DNA of 64,000 nt from Bacillus sp. SG-1 (GCF_000181495.1 NZ_ABCF01000006.1:31458-95457); one strand, 5' to 3'. Positions 44,922 through 56,895 are shown, numbered from the stretch's first letter. Numbers and translations: made by a program. The notes: generated from the sequence alone by a model not told the origin.

Positions 44922-45062
44922 GACTCGTCGATAGGACTGGTGTTCTCGACGATAGAACCGTCAACTCGTCAATAGAATGTTCAATCTCGACGATAGGAGC
45001 ATCCAACTCGTCGATAGAGAGAGCAAAGTCGTTGATAGAATATCGGGAACCAGAAGATAGCA
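44922..45062. repeat. Array with 21-bp period
   Basis: The core CTCGTCGATAG or CTCGACGATAG recurs with ATAG at 44931, 44952, 44972, 44993, 45014, 45035 and 45057, spacings 21, 20, 21, 21, 21 and 22. It lies between converging nrnA and ytrI. Confidence 0.85.
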
Positions 45063-45079
45063 GCATTTGTCTCTCCCGC

Positions 45080-45586
45080 CTACCCATCATACTCCAGTTC
45101 AAGGACGATCTGGATCACAGTATAAAAATAGATTTCCTTTATTTTTACTTTGTATCTTTTGTCATTGATTTTGAGGGTCTTGTTTTCGATTGTCTTTTTG
45201 ACAAGCTCCTTGTTCTTGTAAACAGAGTCCAGGTCTTTTGCCAGCAAGGGAATGAGGTCGCCTTTAAGCTCTTCTTCCGCTTCGAAGATGCTCAGTGAAT
45301 CGTTAATTCTGTATTCTTTGGCATTTACGATTTTCAGCTTGATATCCTGGATCGTCAGCAGCTTGCTGTTCTCTTTATTCAACTCTTTAAAATCATCCTG
45401 CCAATGGGAAATATCCGCCTTAAGGTCACTGATCGTTTTTTGCTGTTTTTCAATCGTGGAGGTTTGCTTTTCCTGAAGGACGCCGAACATAAACAAGAAA
45501 ATCATCCAGCTGATTATACCGCCGATAAGTGCTCCGGCAAAGAATCTTTGCCAAGCGGGCTGCCTGTAATATGGTGGAATCCTCAT
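45080..45586 (-). CDS. ytrI: Sporulation membrane protein YtrI
   Basis: A 168-residue protein with one N-terminal transmembrane helix (about residues 14-35), then a coiled coil (EKQKTISDLKADISHWQDD region, about 38-75) and an extracellular or intermembrane C-terminal domain. YtrI is made in the mother cell and is needed for normal sporulation in B. subtilis. Its ATG overlaps the ytrH stop (ATGA), so the genes are translationally coupled. Confidence 0.9.
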   Translation of the reverse strand: MRIPPYYRQPAWQRFFAGALIGGIISWMIFLFMFGVLQEKQTSTIEKQQKTISDLKADISHWQDDFKELNKENSKLLTIQDIKLKIVNAKEYRINDSLSIFEAEEELKGDLIPLLAKDLDSVYKNKELVKKTIENKTLKINDKRYKVKIKEIYFYTVIQIVLELEYDG

Positions 45587-45918
45587 GTCGAGATATGCTC
45601 CTGTGTCAGCCAGTAGATAAATAATGCTGCTGTCTGTGCTCCACCCATAGCGGACAGGATCAGGAGGAACTGTTTGAACACTTCTTTCGTCTCGCCGTTC
45701 ATAAATCCTTTTTCAAAACTGTAAAGTGTATCAAAGGTACCGCCGATGGCCGCAATGATTGCCCAAATCCTCAGTATCCTGGACAACCGCGAAATTTCAG
45801 TCAGGAGCGGCTGTCCGGTCATGAATGCGGCCAGGCCTCCAAGCAGGCAGCCGCCAAGCATTACGCCCATTGCAATAAAATAACTTTTGAAAAGCTCCGG
45901 AAAGAAAGCTTCTGTCAT
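45583..45918 (-). CDS. ytrH: Sporulation membrane protein YtrH
   Basis: A 111-residue protein with about three transmembrane segments (AMGVMLGGCLLGGLAAFM; IWAIIAAIGGTFDTLYSF). First gene of the ytrH-ytrI pair. GGAG is nine bases from the ATG at 45916-45918; the in-frame TTG at 45925-45927 touches it. A sigma E-like promoter lies about 85 bases upstream, fitting mother-cell expression. Confidence 0.9.
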   Translation of the reverse strand: MTEAFFPELFKSYFIAMGVMLGGCLLGGLAAFMTGQPLLTEISRLSRILRIWAIIAAIGGTFDTLYSFEKGFMNGETKEVFKQFLLILSAMGGAQTAALFIYWLTQEHIST

Positions 45919-45995
45919 TATGATCAACTCCGAAATAGATAATCTTCTTCCACTGCCGGCACCAGAAACAGAGCCTCGTACTGCTTATATTTATA

Positions 45996-46024
45996 TATAT
46001 ATGGGACTGGCTGCTTACATATGA
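45996..46024 (-). promoter_or_regulatory. Sigma E-like promoter of ytrH-ytrI
   Basis: On the minus strand TCATATG (46018-46024), 14 bases, then CATATATA (45996-46003). Against the consensus KMATATT-N14-CATACANT there is one mismatch in the -35 and two in the -10. Spacing is exact. Confidence 0.6.
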
Positions 46025-46119
46025 AGAATACCCGTCCGAAAAAAGCGAACATATTTTCTTTTTTGCTTATAGTTTCTTATAATGAAGGAAGGAGAATGAG
46101 AAAAGGAGAGTGAGTGCTC

Positions 46120-49100
46120 ATGTCGTTTGTTCACTTGCAGGTGTCAAGCGCTTTCAGTTTATTGTCGAGCACAGCTTCGGTCAAATCGCTTGTACATAAA
46201 GCTGTACAGCATAACTATCGTGCAATGGCCATCACGGATCGGAATGTGATGTACGGGGTCATTCCGTTTTATCAGGAATGCAGGAAAAATAATATTAAGC
46301 CGATCATCGGAATGACGGCGGATGTAATGAGCGAAAGGGAAGAAAGAAGTTTCCCTCTTGTTCTGCTTGCAAAAAATAATGCAGGTTATCAAAACCTGTT
46401 GAAAATTTCAAGCGTGATTGGGACTAAATCTCCCGAAGGCATCCCTTATAAATGGCTGAAAGGCTATGGGGAAGGCCTGATTGGAATAACTCCGGGAGGT
46501 AAAGGAGAGATAGAGCAGCATTTACTGGCAGGTGACATTAACCAAGCGGAAGATGTTGTTCATAGAATGCAGCAGGTATTTGGCGAAGAATCCTTCTTTC
46601 TTTCACTGCAGAATCATGGGCTTGAAGATGACAGAAAGATAGAGGATGGGATAGAAAAGCTGAAACAAAAGCTGTCTATCAGACAAGTTGTGACGAACGA
46701 TGTCCAGTTTGTAGAGAAAGAGGATGCTTTCGCTCACGAATGCCTTCTTGCCATTAGGGATGGAGTCAAGTTAGCGGATGATGACCGGGAAATCCTGCCT
46801 AATGATCAGTACTACTTCAAAAGCCGGGATGAGATGCTTGATTTATTTGGCAGCCACGTGGATGCCTTGGAAAATACGATGAAGGTAGCCAATCAGTGTA
46901 ATGTGGAGATAGCCTTTAATCAAAATCTGCTGCCTAAATATCCGCTGCCAGCTGGTGAAGAGGCTGATCAATATCTCCATGGAGTTTGTATGCAAGGTCT
47001 TAAGGAAAGAGGATTGGAAAATATCCCTGACTATTTAGATAGGTTGGAATATGAATTGACAGTGATTCAAAAGATGAACTTCAGTGATTACTTCCTTATT
47101 GTCTGGGATTTTATGAAGTATGCGAAGGATCAGCATATTTTAACAGGTCCGGGAAGGGGCTCCGCTGCAGGTTCTCTTGTTGCATATGCCTTGAGGATAA
47201 CGGACGTTGACCCAATTAAGCACGGCTTGTTATTTGAAAGATTCTTGAATCCTGAAAGAATCTCCATGCCGGATATCGACATCGACTTTCCCGATTACCG
47301 CAGGGAAGAAGTCATTGAATATGTGCATAAAAAGTACGGAGACCTGCATGTAGCACAAATCATCACGTTCGGGACCCTTGCTGCCAAAGCAGCTCTCCGG
47401 GATACTGCGAGAGTCTTTGGTTTCAACTCAAAGGAATTGGAACAGCTTTCAAAGTTCATTCCTTCACGCCCTGGTTCCTTGAAATCCGTATATGATGAAT
47501 CGGCTGACTTTCGTAATTTCATAAATGAATCACAGCATAAACAGAGATTGTTCCAGACGGCGCTTAAACTCGAAGGACTGCCGAGACACGCTTCCACACA
47601 CGCCGCGGGTGTCATCATCAGTGAAAGGCCGCTCGTTGACTTGATCCCAATACAGGCAGGACAGGGAAATGTCCATCTGACTCAATACCCAATGGAAATA
47701 CTCGAAGAAATCGGTCTGTTGAAAATGGACTTTCTTGGTCTTAGGAACTTAACAATTCTTGACAGGATTGTTGCTTCGATAAGAAAGGGGACTGGAAAGA
47801 GGCTGTCTTTAGATGACCTTCCCCAGAATGATGAGAAGACGTTTGACCTGCTCAGCCAGGGAAGGACGGACGGAGTATTCCAGCTTGAATCGGATGGAAT
47901 GAAGAATGTCCTTGTCAAGCTGAGACCGAATTCTTTTGAAGACATCGTGGCAGTCAACGCATTATTCAGGCCGGGCCCTATGGAAAACATTCCATTATTC
48001 ATTTCAAGGAAGCATGGGGAGGAAACGATCGAATATCCTCATCCCGATTTAAAAGAAATCCTGGGGGTCACGTACGGAGTCATCGTTTACCAGGAACAAA
48101 TCATGCAAATTGCTTCCAAGATGGCTGGTTTTAGTTTGGGAGAAGCCGATCTGCTCAGAAGGGCGGTCAGTAAGAAGAAAAGGGAAGTCCTGGACAGTGA
48201 ACGGAAACACTTTATAGATGGTGCGTTGAATAAAGGGTATTCTTTTGAAACTGCACAGGAAATTTATGATTTAATCGTACGGTTCGCGAATTACGGGTTT
48301 AATCGTTCGCATGCTGTCGCCTATAGTATGATTGCTTACCAGCTTGCTTATTTGAAAGCAAATTATCCATCCTACTTTCTTGCAGCGCTGCTTACTTCAG
48401 TCATAGGAAATGACACGAAAGTTTCTCAATACATCCGTGAAGCCAAGCAGAATGATATCAATATCCTTCCTCCTTCCATAAACCTCAGCCAGTTTCCTTT
48501 TAAAGTGGAAAAAGGGGGGATTCGATACAGTCTTGGAGCCGTTAGAGGTGTAGGTGCTGCAGCTTTAAAGGAAATCTATCAGGAACGGCAGGAAAAACCT
48601 TTTGTAGATTTGTTTGATTTCTGTTTAAGGGTCTCTCTCAAGGCAGTGAATAGAAAGACACTGGAAGCTCTGGTGTTTTCAGGGGCACTCGATGATTTCG
48701 GAGTAGACCGGTCAACCCTGCTGGCCTCACTGGACGTAGCCCTTGAACATTCCGAATTGGTCCGCCCTCAGGATCAGGATTATGATTTATTTCAGGAAGA
48801 GGAAGCTTTCTTCTTAAAACCGAAGTACACAGAAGTTGAAGATATGCCGCTTGAAAAAAAACTTGAATACGAAAAGCAGGTTCTCGGATTGTACCTTTCC
48901 GACCATCCTGTATCACCTTTTGAAAGCTTGTTCAAAAACGTATCTGCCATCGACCTCTTTGACCTGGAGGCAGGTAACAAAAACATCCGGGTGGGTGTCT
49001 ACCTTACAGCAGTCAAGACGATCCGGACAAAAAAAGGGGAAGTGATGGCCTTCATTACAATGAGCGATTCAAGTGGTGAAATGGAAGGTGTCATTTTTCC

Positions 49101-49470
49101 GAATGCATTCAGGCACTATACTGCCTCCGTCAAAGAAGGGAATATTGTCATGATGGAAGGTTCCGTTGAAGAACGGAATGATAAAATGCAGCTCTTGGTC
49201 AATAAAGTATATAGTATGGACGAAGTAAAGGACCTGTCGGAAGAAATCAACAAAAAGCTCTACTTGAAAATAAAGCATACTTCAGGAGATGAGTTTGCTG
49301 CCGTGAAAGGGACTTTAAGAAAGTATAAAGGGAGGGTCCCTGTCATTATCCATTTTGATACGGAAAGCAGGACTGTACAGCTTCCGAACAATCAGTGGGT
49401 GAACCCGACAGCCCAATGCATGCAAGAGTTGAGGAAGATATTAGGAGAAAAAAATACGATATTGAAATAA
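46120..49470 (+). CDS. dnaE: DNA polymerase III alpha subunit DnaE (DnaE3 type)
   Basis: Replicative polymerase that extends RNA primers on the lagging strand before handing over to PolC. The 1116-residue protein has an N-terminal PHP domain (VSSAFSLLSSTASVKSLV; ITDRNVMYGVIPFY), the polymerase core with catalytic aspartates in PDIDIDFPD, FGTLAAKAALRD, and a C-terminal OB fold (VYLTAVKTIRTKKGEVMAF). No exonuclease domain, as expected. GTG 46114 is in frame, but homologs start MSFVHLQV, so ATG 46120 is preferred. Confidence 0.97.
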   Translation: MSFVHLQVSSAFSLLSSTASVKSLVHKAVQHNYRAMAITDRNVMYGVIPFYQECRKNNIKPIIGMTADVMSEREERSFPLVLLAKNNAGYQNLLKISSVIGTKSPEGIPYKWLKGYGEGLIGITPGGKGEIEQHLLAGDINQAEDVVHRMQQVFGEESFFLSLQNHGLEDDRKIEDGIEKLKQKLSIRQVVTNDVQFVEKEDAFAHECLLAIRDGVKLADDDREILPNDQYYFKSRDEMLDLFGSHVDALENTMKVANQCNVEIAFNQNLLPKYPLPAGEEADQYLHGVCMQGLKERGLENIPDYLDRLEYELTVIQKMNFSDYFLIVWDFMKYAKDQHILTGPGRGSAAGSLVAYALRITDVDPIKHGLLFERFLNPERISMPDIDIDFPDYRREEVIEYVHKKYGDLHVAQIITFGTLAAKAALRDTARVFGFNSKELEQLSKFIPSRPGSLKSVYDESADFRNFINESQHKQRLFQTALKLEGLPRHASTHAAGVIISERPLVDLIPIQAGQGNVHLTQYPMEILEEIGLLKMDFLGLRNLTILDRIVASIRKGTGKRLSLDDLPQNDEKTFDLLSQGRTDGVFQLESDGMKNVLVKLRPNSFEDIVAVNALFRPGPMENIPLFISRKHGEETIEYPHPDLKEILGVTYGVIVYQEQIMQIASKMAGFSLGEADLLRRAVSKKKREVLDSERKHFIDGALNKGYSFETAQEIYDLIVRFANYGFNRSHAVAYSMIAYQLAYLKANYPSYFLAALLTSVIGNDTKVSQYIREAKQNDINILPPSINLSQFPFKVEKGGIRYSLGAVRGVGAAALKEIYQERQEKPFVDLFDFCLRVSLKAVNRKTLEALVFSGALDDFGVDRSTLLASLDVALEHSELVRPQDQDYDLFQEEEAFFLKPKYTEVEDMPLEKKLEYEKQVLGLYLSDHPVSPFESLFKNVSAIDLFDLEAGNKNIRVGVYLTAVKTIRTKKGEVMAFITMSDSSGEMEGVIFPNAFRHYTASVKEGNIVMMEGSVEERNDKMQLLVNKVYSMDEVKDLSEEINKKLYLKIKHTSGDEFAAVKGTLRKYKGRVPVIIHFDTESRTVQLPNNQWVNPTAQCMQELRKILGEKNTILK

Positions 49471-49754
49471 ACATTTAAGAAAAAGTGACCACTTAAATTA
49501 ATAATATATCCTTTACTTACATCAATATTTATTATATTGTTTAAAGGGAAAAGGGTGGTCAGACCACCTCTCCCGTTATAATTATTAAGGTATTTACCAG
49601 GATATTCTATTTGGGCTGTTCTTTTGTTGGAAAAAGGGTTTGTTGGAGCAATAGGCTTACGACCCCTGCTGCGGAAATCAAAAAATCCATTCCTAACAAG
49701 TTCAGATCACCAGTTAACTAAACGCAAATGCAGATACTTAAGGAGTGAACCAGC
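49471..49754. other. Intergenic region dnaE-ytsJ
   Basis: Contains a short palindrome GGTGGT-CAG-ACCACC near 49553-49568 without a T-run. Neither a clear terminator for dnaE nor a promoter for ytsJ could be assigned. Confidence 0.4.
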
Positions 49755-50993
49755 TTGTCATTACGTGAAGAAGCGTTGCACATGCACCGGGTAAACCAGG
49801 GAAAATTAGAGTCAAAATCAAAAGTGGAAGTCAAAAATGCAAAAGATTTAAGTCTGGCTTATTCTCCAGGTGTAGCGGAACCATGTAAAGTGATTTACGA
49901 CAAACCTGAAACTGTTTATGAATATACGATGAAAGGCAATATGGTGGCGGTTGTATCCGATGGGACAGCTGTGCTTGGCCTTGGGAATATCGGACCAGCA
50001 GCGGCTCTTCCGGTCATGGAAGGGAAAGCAGTATTATTCAAAAGTTTTGCCGGAGTAGATGCATTCCCAATCTGTCTCGATACCAATGATGTGGACAAGA
50101 TCGTTGAGACGGTCAAATTAATGGAACCGACATTTGGCGGTGTGAACTTGGAAGATATCGCTGCACCAAATTGCTTTGTCATAGAAGAACGGTTAAAAAA
50201 AGAAACAAATATCCCGATTTTCCATGATGATCAGCACGGAACAGCGATCGTTACGGTAGCTGGACTCGTTAATGCCTTGAAGATCGTCGAAAAAAAGATG
50301 TCGGAAATCAAAGTTGTGGCAAATGGGGCCGGGGCAGCAGGTATTGCCATTATCAAGCTCCTGCACAACTATGGCGTTCGCGATATTGTCATGTGTGATA
50401 CACGGGGAGCCATTTATGAAGGCCGCCCGAACGGCATGAATGATATCAAGAATGAAGTAGCTAAATTCACCAACCGTGACCGTGTTGAAGGCGGTCTGGA
50501 GGATGTCATCAAGGATGCGGATGTATTCATCGGGGTATCGGTTGCCGGAGCACTGACAGAAGAAATGGTGAGCTCCATGAACGAAGATCCGGTTATTTTT
50601 GCCATGGCTAACCCTGTACCGGAAATCATGCCTGAGAAGGCTAAAGCAGCAGGAGCCAAAGTGGTGGGAACAGGCCGTTCGGACTTCCCGAACCAAGTAA
50701 ACAATGTCTTGGCGTTTCCTGGTATCTTCAGGGGAGCTCTCGATGTACGGGCTACCCACATCAATGAAAAAATGAAGCAGGCAGCAGTAGAAGCGATAGC
50801 CGCGCTGGTGGATGAAAAGGACTTGAATGAGGACTATGTCATCCCTGCACCATTTGATGCTCGTGTAGCACCGGCTGTTGCGGCAGCGGTCGCTCAAGCG
50901 GCGATGGAGACCGGTGTTGCAAGGCAGAAGGTCGACCCTGAAGAAGTCCGGAAAAAAACCGAACAACTTGCAGTCATTGGAAAGGGTGAATAA
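49755..50993 (+). CDS. ytsJ: NAD(P)-dependent malic enzyme YtsJ
   Basis: Oxidative decarboxylation of malate to pyruvate; YtsJ of B. subtilis is the NADP-dependent form that supplies NADPH during growth on malate. The 412-residue protein has SLAYSPGVAEPC, the malate/metal region FHDDQHGTAIV and the dinucleotide fold ANGAGAAGIAI (about residues 189-199). Start is TTG after AAGGAGTGA. The next gene starts eight bases after the stop, so transcription is probably shared. Confidence 0.95.
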   Translation: MSLREEALHMHRVNQGKLESKSKVEVKNAKDLSLAYSPGVAEPCKVIYDKPETVYEYTMKGNMVAVVSDGTAVLGLGNIGPAAALPVMEGKAVLFKSFAGVDAFPICLDTNDVDKIVETVKLMEPTFGGVNLEDIAAPNCFVIEERLKKETNIPIFHDDQHGTAIVTVAGLVNALKIVEKKMSEIKVVANGAGAAGIAIIKLLHNYGVRDIVMCDTRGAIYEGRPNGMNDIKNEVAKFTNRDRVEGGLEDVIKDADVFIGVSVAGALTEEMVSSMNEDPVIFAMANPVPEIMPEKAKAAGAKVVGTGRSDFPNQVNNVLAFPGIFRGALDVRATHINEKMKQAAVEAIAALVDEKDLNEDYVIPAPFDARVAPAVAAAVAQAAMETGVARQKVDPEEVRKKTEQLAVIGKGE

Positions 50994-51001
50994 CCCAACC
51001 A

Positions 51002-51631
51002 ATGGACTCACCAAAACCTAATTCTAAGATCTTCATTGAAATCGTAAATAGAATCAGGGATATGATCTCCGAAGATGGCTTGCAGCCTGGAGATAAAATT
51101 CCTTCTGAAAGAGAGTTGTCAGAACGCCTGAAAGCAGGGCGTTCTTCTATTAGAGAAGCTTTAAGGGCCTTGGAGCTTTTAGGCCTCATTGAAACAAGGC
51201 GCGGAGAAGGCACCTTCCTAAAAGATTTCAGGAACCATCGCCTAGTGGAGCTGCTGGGCACTTTTATCCTGAAAGAAGGGCAGGCAAGGGACGACGTTTT
51301 GCTTACAAAAGAATGGCTGGAAAAAGAAAGCTTGAGAACCATCCTCCATTCTGAATTGAGCTTGAGACCCCTTCAACAGTGCCTGGATTCGGATGATCTG
51401 CAGACAGTAGACAGCTTCTTGAAGAAAATCATCCATCAATCCAATAATCTGCTGGCGGAAAAGATTTGGTATATACTCTCCCAATATGGAGCAATGGTGC
51501 AGAAAGCAGTCCCAATGGATGAACACTATAGAAAAGCTTGTATGGGGCTCATCGATTCTCTGCAAGCAAAACAAGAAGAGAAGATGTGGGAATACTATTA
51601 TTCCTTGAAAAATGATCCGGCTGACATTTAG
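51002..51631 (+). CDS. GntR/FadR-family transcriptional regulator
   Basis: A 209-residue protein. Winged-helix GntR domain at about 8-72 (PSERELSERLKAGRSSIREAL), followed by a helical C-terminal part shorter than a standard FCD domain. It sits between malic enzyme and accDA in the same direction, so it may control either; the ligand is unknown. It begins eight bases after the ytsJ stop, with AAAGGGTGA inside the ytsJ end as binding site. B. subtilis lacks this gene here. Confidence 0.85.
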   Translation: MDSPKPNSKIFIEIVNRIRDMISEDGLQPGDKIPSERELSERLKAGRSSIREALRALELLGLIETRRGEGTFLKDFRNHRLVELLGTFILKEGQARDDVLLTKEWLEKESLRTILHSELSLRPLQQCLDSDDLQTVDSFLKKIIHQSNNLLAEKIWYILSQYGAMVQKAVPMDEHYRKACMGLIDSLQAKQEEKMWEYYYSLKNDPADI

Positions 51632-51803
51632 GCAGTGTGGAAAGTTGTCGAGAAGACGACGACATGTTCCTACATCTTTTTTGCTCCAAGTAATGTAGAG
51701 TGAATGAAAAGCAAGTCCAAATGCAAATCCATTCTCAGTATAAAATATAGTTCGCCCTTTAAGGGCAGACGCAAATAGTATAGTAATTAAGGAGGTTTCA
51801 CTA

Positions 51804-52673
51804 GTGCTTAAGGATCTTTTTGTTAAAACGAAAAAGAAGAAGTACGCAACCATCCCCTCCGATGCGGCAAAACAAGACGTACCGGAAGGAATCATGACAA
51901 AGTGTCCTGACTGTAAAAAAATCATGTATACGAAAGAGCTGCAAAAAAACCTGAAAGTTTGCCTGCATTGTGGGTTTCATCACCGAATGAGCGCCTTCGA
52001 ACGTTCCGACAGCTTTTTCGATGAGGGCACTTTTGAAGAATTGGATGCCGGGTTAATATCAGAGAATCCATTGAATTTTCCTGACTACATAGAAAAATTG
52101 GAAAAAGACCGTGAAAAAACGAATATTAATGAGGCTGTGGTAACAGGCACAGGTAAAGTGAATGGGTGTGACGCTGTGGCCGCAATCATGGATTCCCGGT
52201 TCCGGATGGGAAGCATGGGCTCAGTTGTGGGTGAGAAAATCACAAGAGCAATTGAAGAGGCAGATAGAAGAAGCTGCCCATTCATCATCTTCACGGCATC
52301 AGGCGGAGCGAGAATGCAGGAGGGAGTCTTGTCCCTGATGCAGATGGCCAAAACGTCTGTGGCGTTAAAAAGATTCAGTGATAATGGCGGCTTGTTCATC
52401 TCCATAATGACCCACCCGACAACGGGGGGAGTTTCAGCGAGTTTTGCCTCTCTGGGAGACTATAACTTTGCCGAACCAGGGGCACTGATAGGCTTCGCTG
52501 GAAGAAGAATCATCGAACAGACGATCAGGGAAGATTTGCCTGAAGATTTCCAAACGGCAGAGTTCCTCTTAAAGCATGGCCAATTGGATGATGTTATTTC
52601 ACGCTTGGATTTAAAAGAGAAGATCTCAACTATCCTGGAGATCCATCAATGGGACGGTGAACTGACATGGTAA
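51804..52673 (+). CDS. accD: Acetyl-CoA carboxylase carboxyltransferase beta subunit
   Basis: With AccA transfers the carboxyl group from carboxybiotin to acetyl-CoA to give malonyl-CoA for fatty acids. The 289-residue protein has an N-terminal four-cysteine zinc ribbon (C34, C37, C53, C56; KCPDCK and CLHCGFH) and a crotonase-fold domain with [15 protein letters not shown] start after AAGGAGGT. It overlaps accA by seven bases. A palindrome GCCCTTTAAGGGC lies about 45 bases upstream of the start. Confidence 0.97.
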   Translation: MLKDLFVKTKKKKYATIPSDAAKQDVPEGIMTKCPDCKKIMYTKELQKNLKVCLHCGFHHRMSAFERSDSFFDEGTFEELDAGLISENPLNFPDYIEKLEKDREKTNINEAVVTGTGKVNGCDAVAAIMDSRFRMGSMGSVVGEKITRAIEEADRRSCPFIIFTASGGARMQEGVLSLMQMAKTSVALKRFSDNGGLFISIMTHPTTGGVSASFASLGDYNFAEPGALIGFAGRRIIEQTIREDLPEDFQTAEFLLKHGQLDDVISRLDLKEKISTILEIHQWDGELTW

Positions 52674-53647
52674 ATGAAATGGAATTTGAAAAACCAGTAG
52701 TGCAGTTAAGGAATAAGATTTCCGAACTGAAGGAATTTACGCAGAAATCGGATGTGGACCTTTCCTCTGAAATCGAAAAACTGGAAAACCGTCTGCAAAA
52801 GCTTGAGAGTGATCTTTATGAAAATATGAAACCTTGGGACAGGGTTCAAGTTGCGAGACATCCCAATAGACCGACAACCCTTGATTATATCAGTCATCTA
52901 TTTACCGACTTCCATGAGATGCATGGGGACCGGCTTTATGGCGAGGATGAAGCCATCGTTGCCGGGATTGCTAAGTTCAATGACCTTCCTGTGACGGTCA
53001 TCGGCCATCAACGTGGAAAGGATACGAAAGAAAATATCCGCCGCAACTTTGGGATGCCTCATCCTGAGGGATACCGAAAAGCTTTGAGACTGATGAAACA
53101 GGCTGATAAGTTTGGAAGACCGATTATCTGCTTCATTGATACTAAGGGGGCATACCCGGGGAAAGCTGCCGAAGAACGTGGGCAGAGTGAAGCCATTGCA
53201 CGCAACCTGTTCGAGATGGCAGGCTTAAGTGTTCCGGTCATCTGTATTGTCATCGGTGAAGGCGGGAGTGGTGGAGCTCTTGCCTTGGGAGTGGGGAACC
53301 ATATTCATATGCTGGAGAACTCTACCTATTCCGTTATTTCGCCTGAGGGTGCAGCTGCACTCCTATGGAAAGATTCAACACAGGCGAAAAGGGCTGCTGA
53401 AACAATGAAAATCACTGCACCTGACTTGAAAGAACTGGGTGTCATCGATGAGATCATCCCGGAAGTAAAAGGCGGGGCGCATAAGGACGTTCAAGTACAA
53501 GCTCTCAGCATTGGTGTCGTGATTAAAGCTTCTTTGGAACAATTGGTATCGCAGAGTCCGGAGCAATTAATCCAATCCCGTTATGAAAAATATAAATTAA
53601 TGGGTCAATATACTGTTTTAGATGAATATACAGGGGTAAATTCTTAA
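52667..53647 (+). CDS. accA: Acetyl-CoA carboxylase carboxyltransferase alpha subunit
   Basis: Partner of AccD in the carboxyltransferase. The 326-residue protein has LEFEKP-type N terminus ([18 protein letters not shown] region), [11 protein letters not shown], and the oxyanion region [13 protein letters not shown]. Seven-base overlap with accD indicates translational coupling and equal amounts. Ends in a strong terminator before pfkA. Confidence 0.97.
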   Translation: MVNEMEFEKPVVQLRNKISELKEFTQKSDVDLSSEIEKLENRLQKLESDLYENMKPWDRVQVARHPNRPTTLDYISHLFTDFHEMHGDRLYGEDEAIVAGIAKFNDLPVTVIGHQRGKDTKENIRRNFGMPHPEGYRKALRLMKQADKFGRPIICFIDTKGAYPGKAAEERGQSEAIARNLFEMAGLSVPVICIVIGEGGSGGALALGVGNHIHMLENSTYSVISPEGAAALLWKDSTQAKRAAETMKITAPDLKELGVIDEIIPEVKGGAHKDVQVQALSIGVVIKASLEQLVSQSPEQLIQSRYEKYKLMGQYTVLDEYTGVNS

Positions 53648-53680
53648 GCGTGGAAACTTTTCCACGCTTTTGCTTTTTTT
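53646..53680 (+). terminator. Terminator of accDA
   Basis: Stem AAGCGTGGAAA / TTTCCACGCTT, overlapping the accA stop, with T-runs. Confidence 0.9.
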
Positions 53681-54915
<1,235 letters not shown>

Positions 54916-54969
54916 TAGAGTTTGCAGATGGGTTTAATATGACAGGAATATCCAGGAGGGCATGTAGTA

Positions 54970-56730
54970 ATGAGAAAAACGAAAATTGTATGTACCATTG
55001 GACCGGCAAGTGAATCGGTTGAAAAATTAACAGAACTAATTGAAGCAGGAATGAATGTAGCACGCCTCAATTTCTCACATGGTGACCATGAAGAACATGG
55101 TGCCAGAATTCAAAACATCCGGACAGCTTCCGAAAAGACAGGCAAGACTGTAGGGATCCTGTTGGATACGAAAGGTCCCGAAATCCGTACGAACAACATG
55201 GAGAACGGGTCCATCGAGCTTGAGAAAGGTTCTGAAGTTATCGTTTCCATGAAAGAAGTACTGGGAACACAAGAGAAATTCTCTATCACATACGAGAGCT
55301 TGATTGATGATGTGGAAGAGGGATCTAAAATCCTTTTGGATGACGGATTAATCGGCCTTGAAGTTCTTTCTCTTGATAAAGCTGCAGGAGAAATCAAGAC
55401 AAAAGTACTTAACTCGGGAACGCTAAAGAACAAAAAAGGCGTGAATGTTCCTGGAGTATCTGTAAATCTGCCTGGAATCACTGAGAAGGATGCCAAGGAT
55501 ATCATTTTCGGAATCGAGCAAGGTGTTGATTTCATCGCAGCTTCATTCGTTCGCCGTGCTTCAGATGTTTTGGAAATCCATCAGCTGTTGGAAGATCATA
55601 ATGCAGGAGATATCCAAATCATCCCTAAAATCGAAAACCAGGAAGGTGTCGACAATATCGATGAAGTACTGGAAGTTTCTGATGGTCTAATGGTCGCTCG
55701 TGGTGATCTTGGAGTGGAAATCCCAGCAGAAGAAGTTCCTCTTGTACAAAAAGCATTGATCAAAAAATGTAATGCACTGGGCAAGCCGGTTATCACAGCA
55801 ACTCAAATGCTTGACTCCATGCAGCGCAATCCGCGTCCGACAAGAGCGGAAGCAAGTGACGTTGCAAATGCAATCTTTGACGGCACGGATGCAATCATGC
55901 TTTCAGGGGAAACAGCAGCCGGTGTTTACCCTGTAGAAGCTGTTCAGACAATGCATAACATCGCGTCCCGTGCAGAAACGGCATTGGATTATAAAGAAAT
56001 CCTATCCAACCGCAGCAAAGACACAGGTCATAACATGACAGATGCTATCGGGCAATCCGTTGCACACACAGCTATCAACCTTTCTGTGAATGCCATCGTG
56101 GCACCGACAGAAAGCGGCCATACAGCAAAAATGATCTCAAAATACCGTCCAAAAGCACCAATCATCGCGGTAACGGCAAATGATTCTGTTTCCCGTAAGC
56201 TAGCATTGGCTTGGGGCGTATATTCGCAAAAAGGCAGAAAAGTGGCCACTACAGATGAAATGTTGGAAATGGCAGTTGAAGAAAGTGTCAATTCCGGTAT
56301 GATTACTCACGGTGACCGCATCATCATCACGGCGGGTGTGCCTATCGGTGAGTCCGGCACAACCAACCTTATGAAAATCCACGTAGTTGGCGATATCCTT
56401 GCAAAAGGCCAGGGAATCGGACGCAAAACGGCATTCGGGAAAGCGGTAGTTGCAAAAAATGCAGCCGAAGCCAATGAGAAAGTCAAGCCTGGTTCTATAC
56501 TTGTGACAGTAGGCAGCGACAAAGATATGGTCCCTGCACTTGAAAAATGCTCTGCATTGATTACAGAAGAAGGCGGCCTGACAAGCCATGCTGCAGTCGT
56601 TGGAATCAATATCGGCATTCCGGTCATCGTTGGAGTGGAAAATGCTATGTCCATTCTAAAAGATGGACAGGAAATCACAGTTGATTCCTCTAGAGGTGTC
56701 ATCTACGACGGACATGCAAGTGTACTATAA
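54970..56730 (+). CDS. pyk: Pyruvate kinase with C-terminal PEP-utiliser domain
   Basis: Transfers phosphate from PEP to ADP. The 586-residue protein contains the normal kinase (about 1-475; [14 protein letters not shown] with the catalytic lysine, [12 protein letters not shown]) plus the extra C-terminal domain of Bacillus enzymes (about 490-586; [20 protein letters not shown], a motif shared with PEP-utilising enzymes). AGGAGGG precedes the ATG. Second gene of pfkA-pyk. Confidence 0.98.
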   Translation: MRKTKIVCTIGPASESVEKLTELIEAGMNVARLNFSHGDHEEHGARIQNIRTASEKTGKTVGILLDTKGPEIRTNNMENGSIELEKGSEVIVSMKEVLGTQEKFSITYESLIDDVEEGSKILLDDGLIGLEVLSLDKAAGEIKTKVLNSGTLKNKKGVNVPGVSVNLPGITEKDAKDIIFGIEQGVDFIAASFVRRASDVLEIHQLLEDHNAGDIQIIPKIENQEGVDNIDEVLEVSDGLMVARGDLGVEIPAEEVPLVQKALIKKCNALGKPVITATQMLDSMQRNPRPTRAEASDVANAIFDGTDAIMLSGETAAGVYPVEAVQTMHNIASRAETALDYKEILSNRSKDTGHNMTDAIGQSVAHTAINLSVNAIVAPTESGHTAKMISKYRPKAPIIAVTANDSVSRKLALAWGVYSQKGRKVATTDEMLEMAVEESVNSGMITHGDRIIITAGVPIGESGTTNLMKIHVVGDILAKGQGIGRKTAFGKAVVAKNAAEANEKVKPGSILVTVGSDKDMVPALEKCSALITEEGGLTSHAAVVGINIGIPVIVGVENAMSILKDGQEITVDSSRGVIYDGHASVL

Positions 56731-56741
56731 TATATATTTTT

Positions 56742-56778
56742 AAAAGTGATGTCTCCTTGAGGAGACGTCACTTTTTTT
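56742..56778 (+). terminator. Terminator of pfkA-pyk
   Basis: Stem AAAAGTGATGTCTCC / GGAGACGTCACTTTT (one G-U pair) with T-run. Confidence 0.92.
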
Positions 56779-56829
56779 GTGAGAAACGTCTTACCTTTCA
56801 TTTGTTGCAAAATTGTCGCAACCCGTCAT

Positions 56830-56858
56830 CAGTTTGATAGGGCTGAATATGATATAAT
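56830..56858 (+). promoter_or_regulatory. Extended -10 promoter of fxsA
   Basis: TGATATAAT with TATAAT at 56853-56858, 38 bases before the fxsA ATG; the -35 region is weak. Confidence 0.55.
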
Positions 56859-56895
56859 AAAGACAGGTCGTCCACTAAAATGGGGGTATCAAGTA

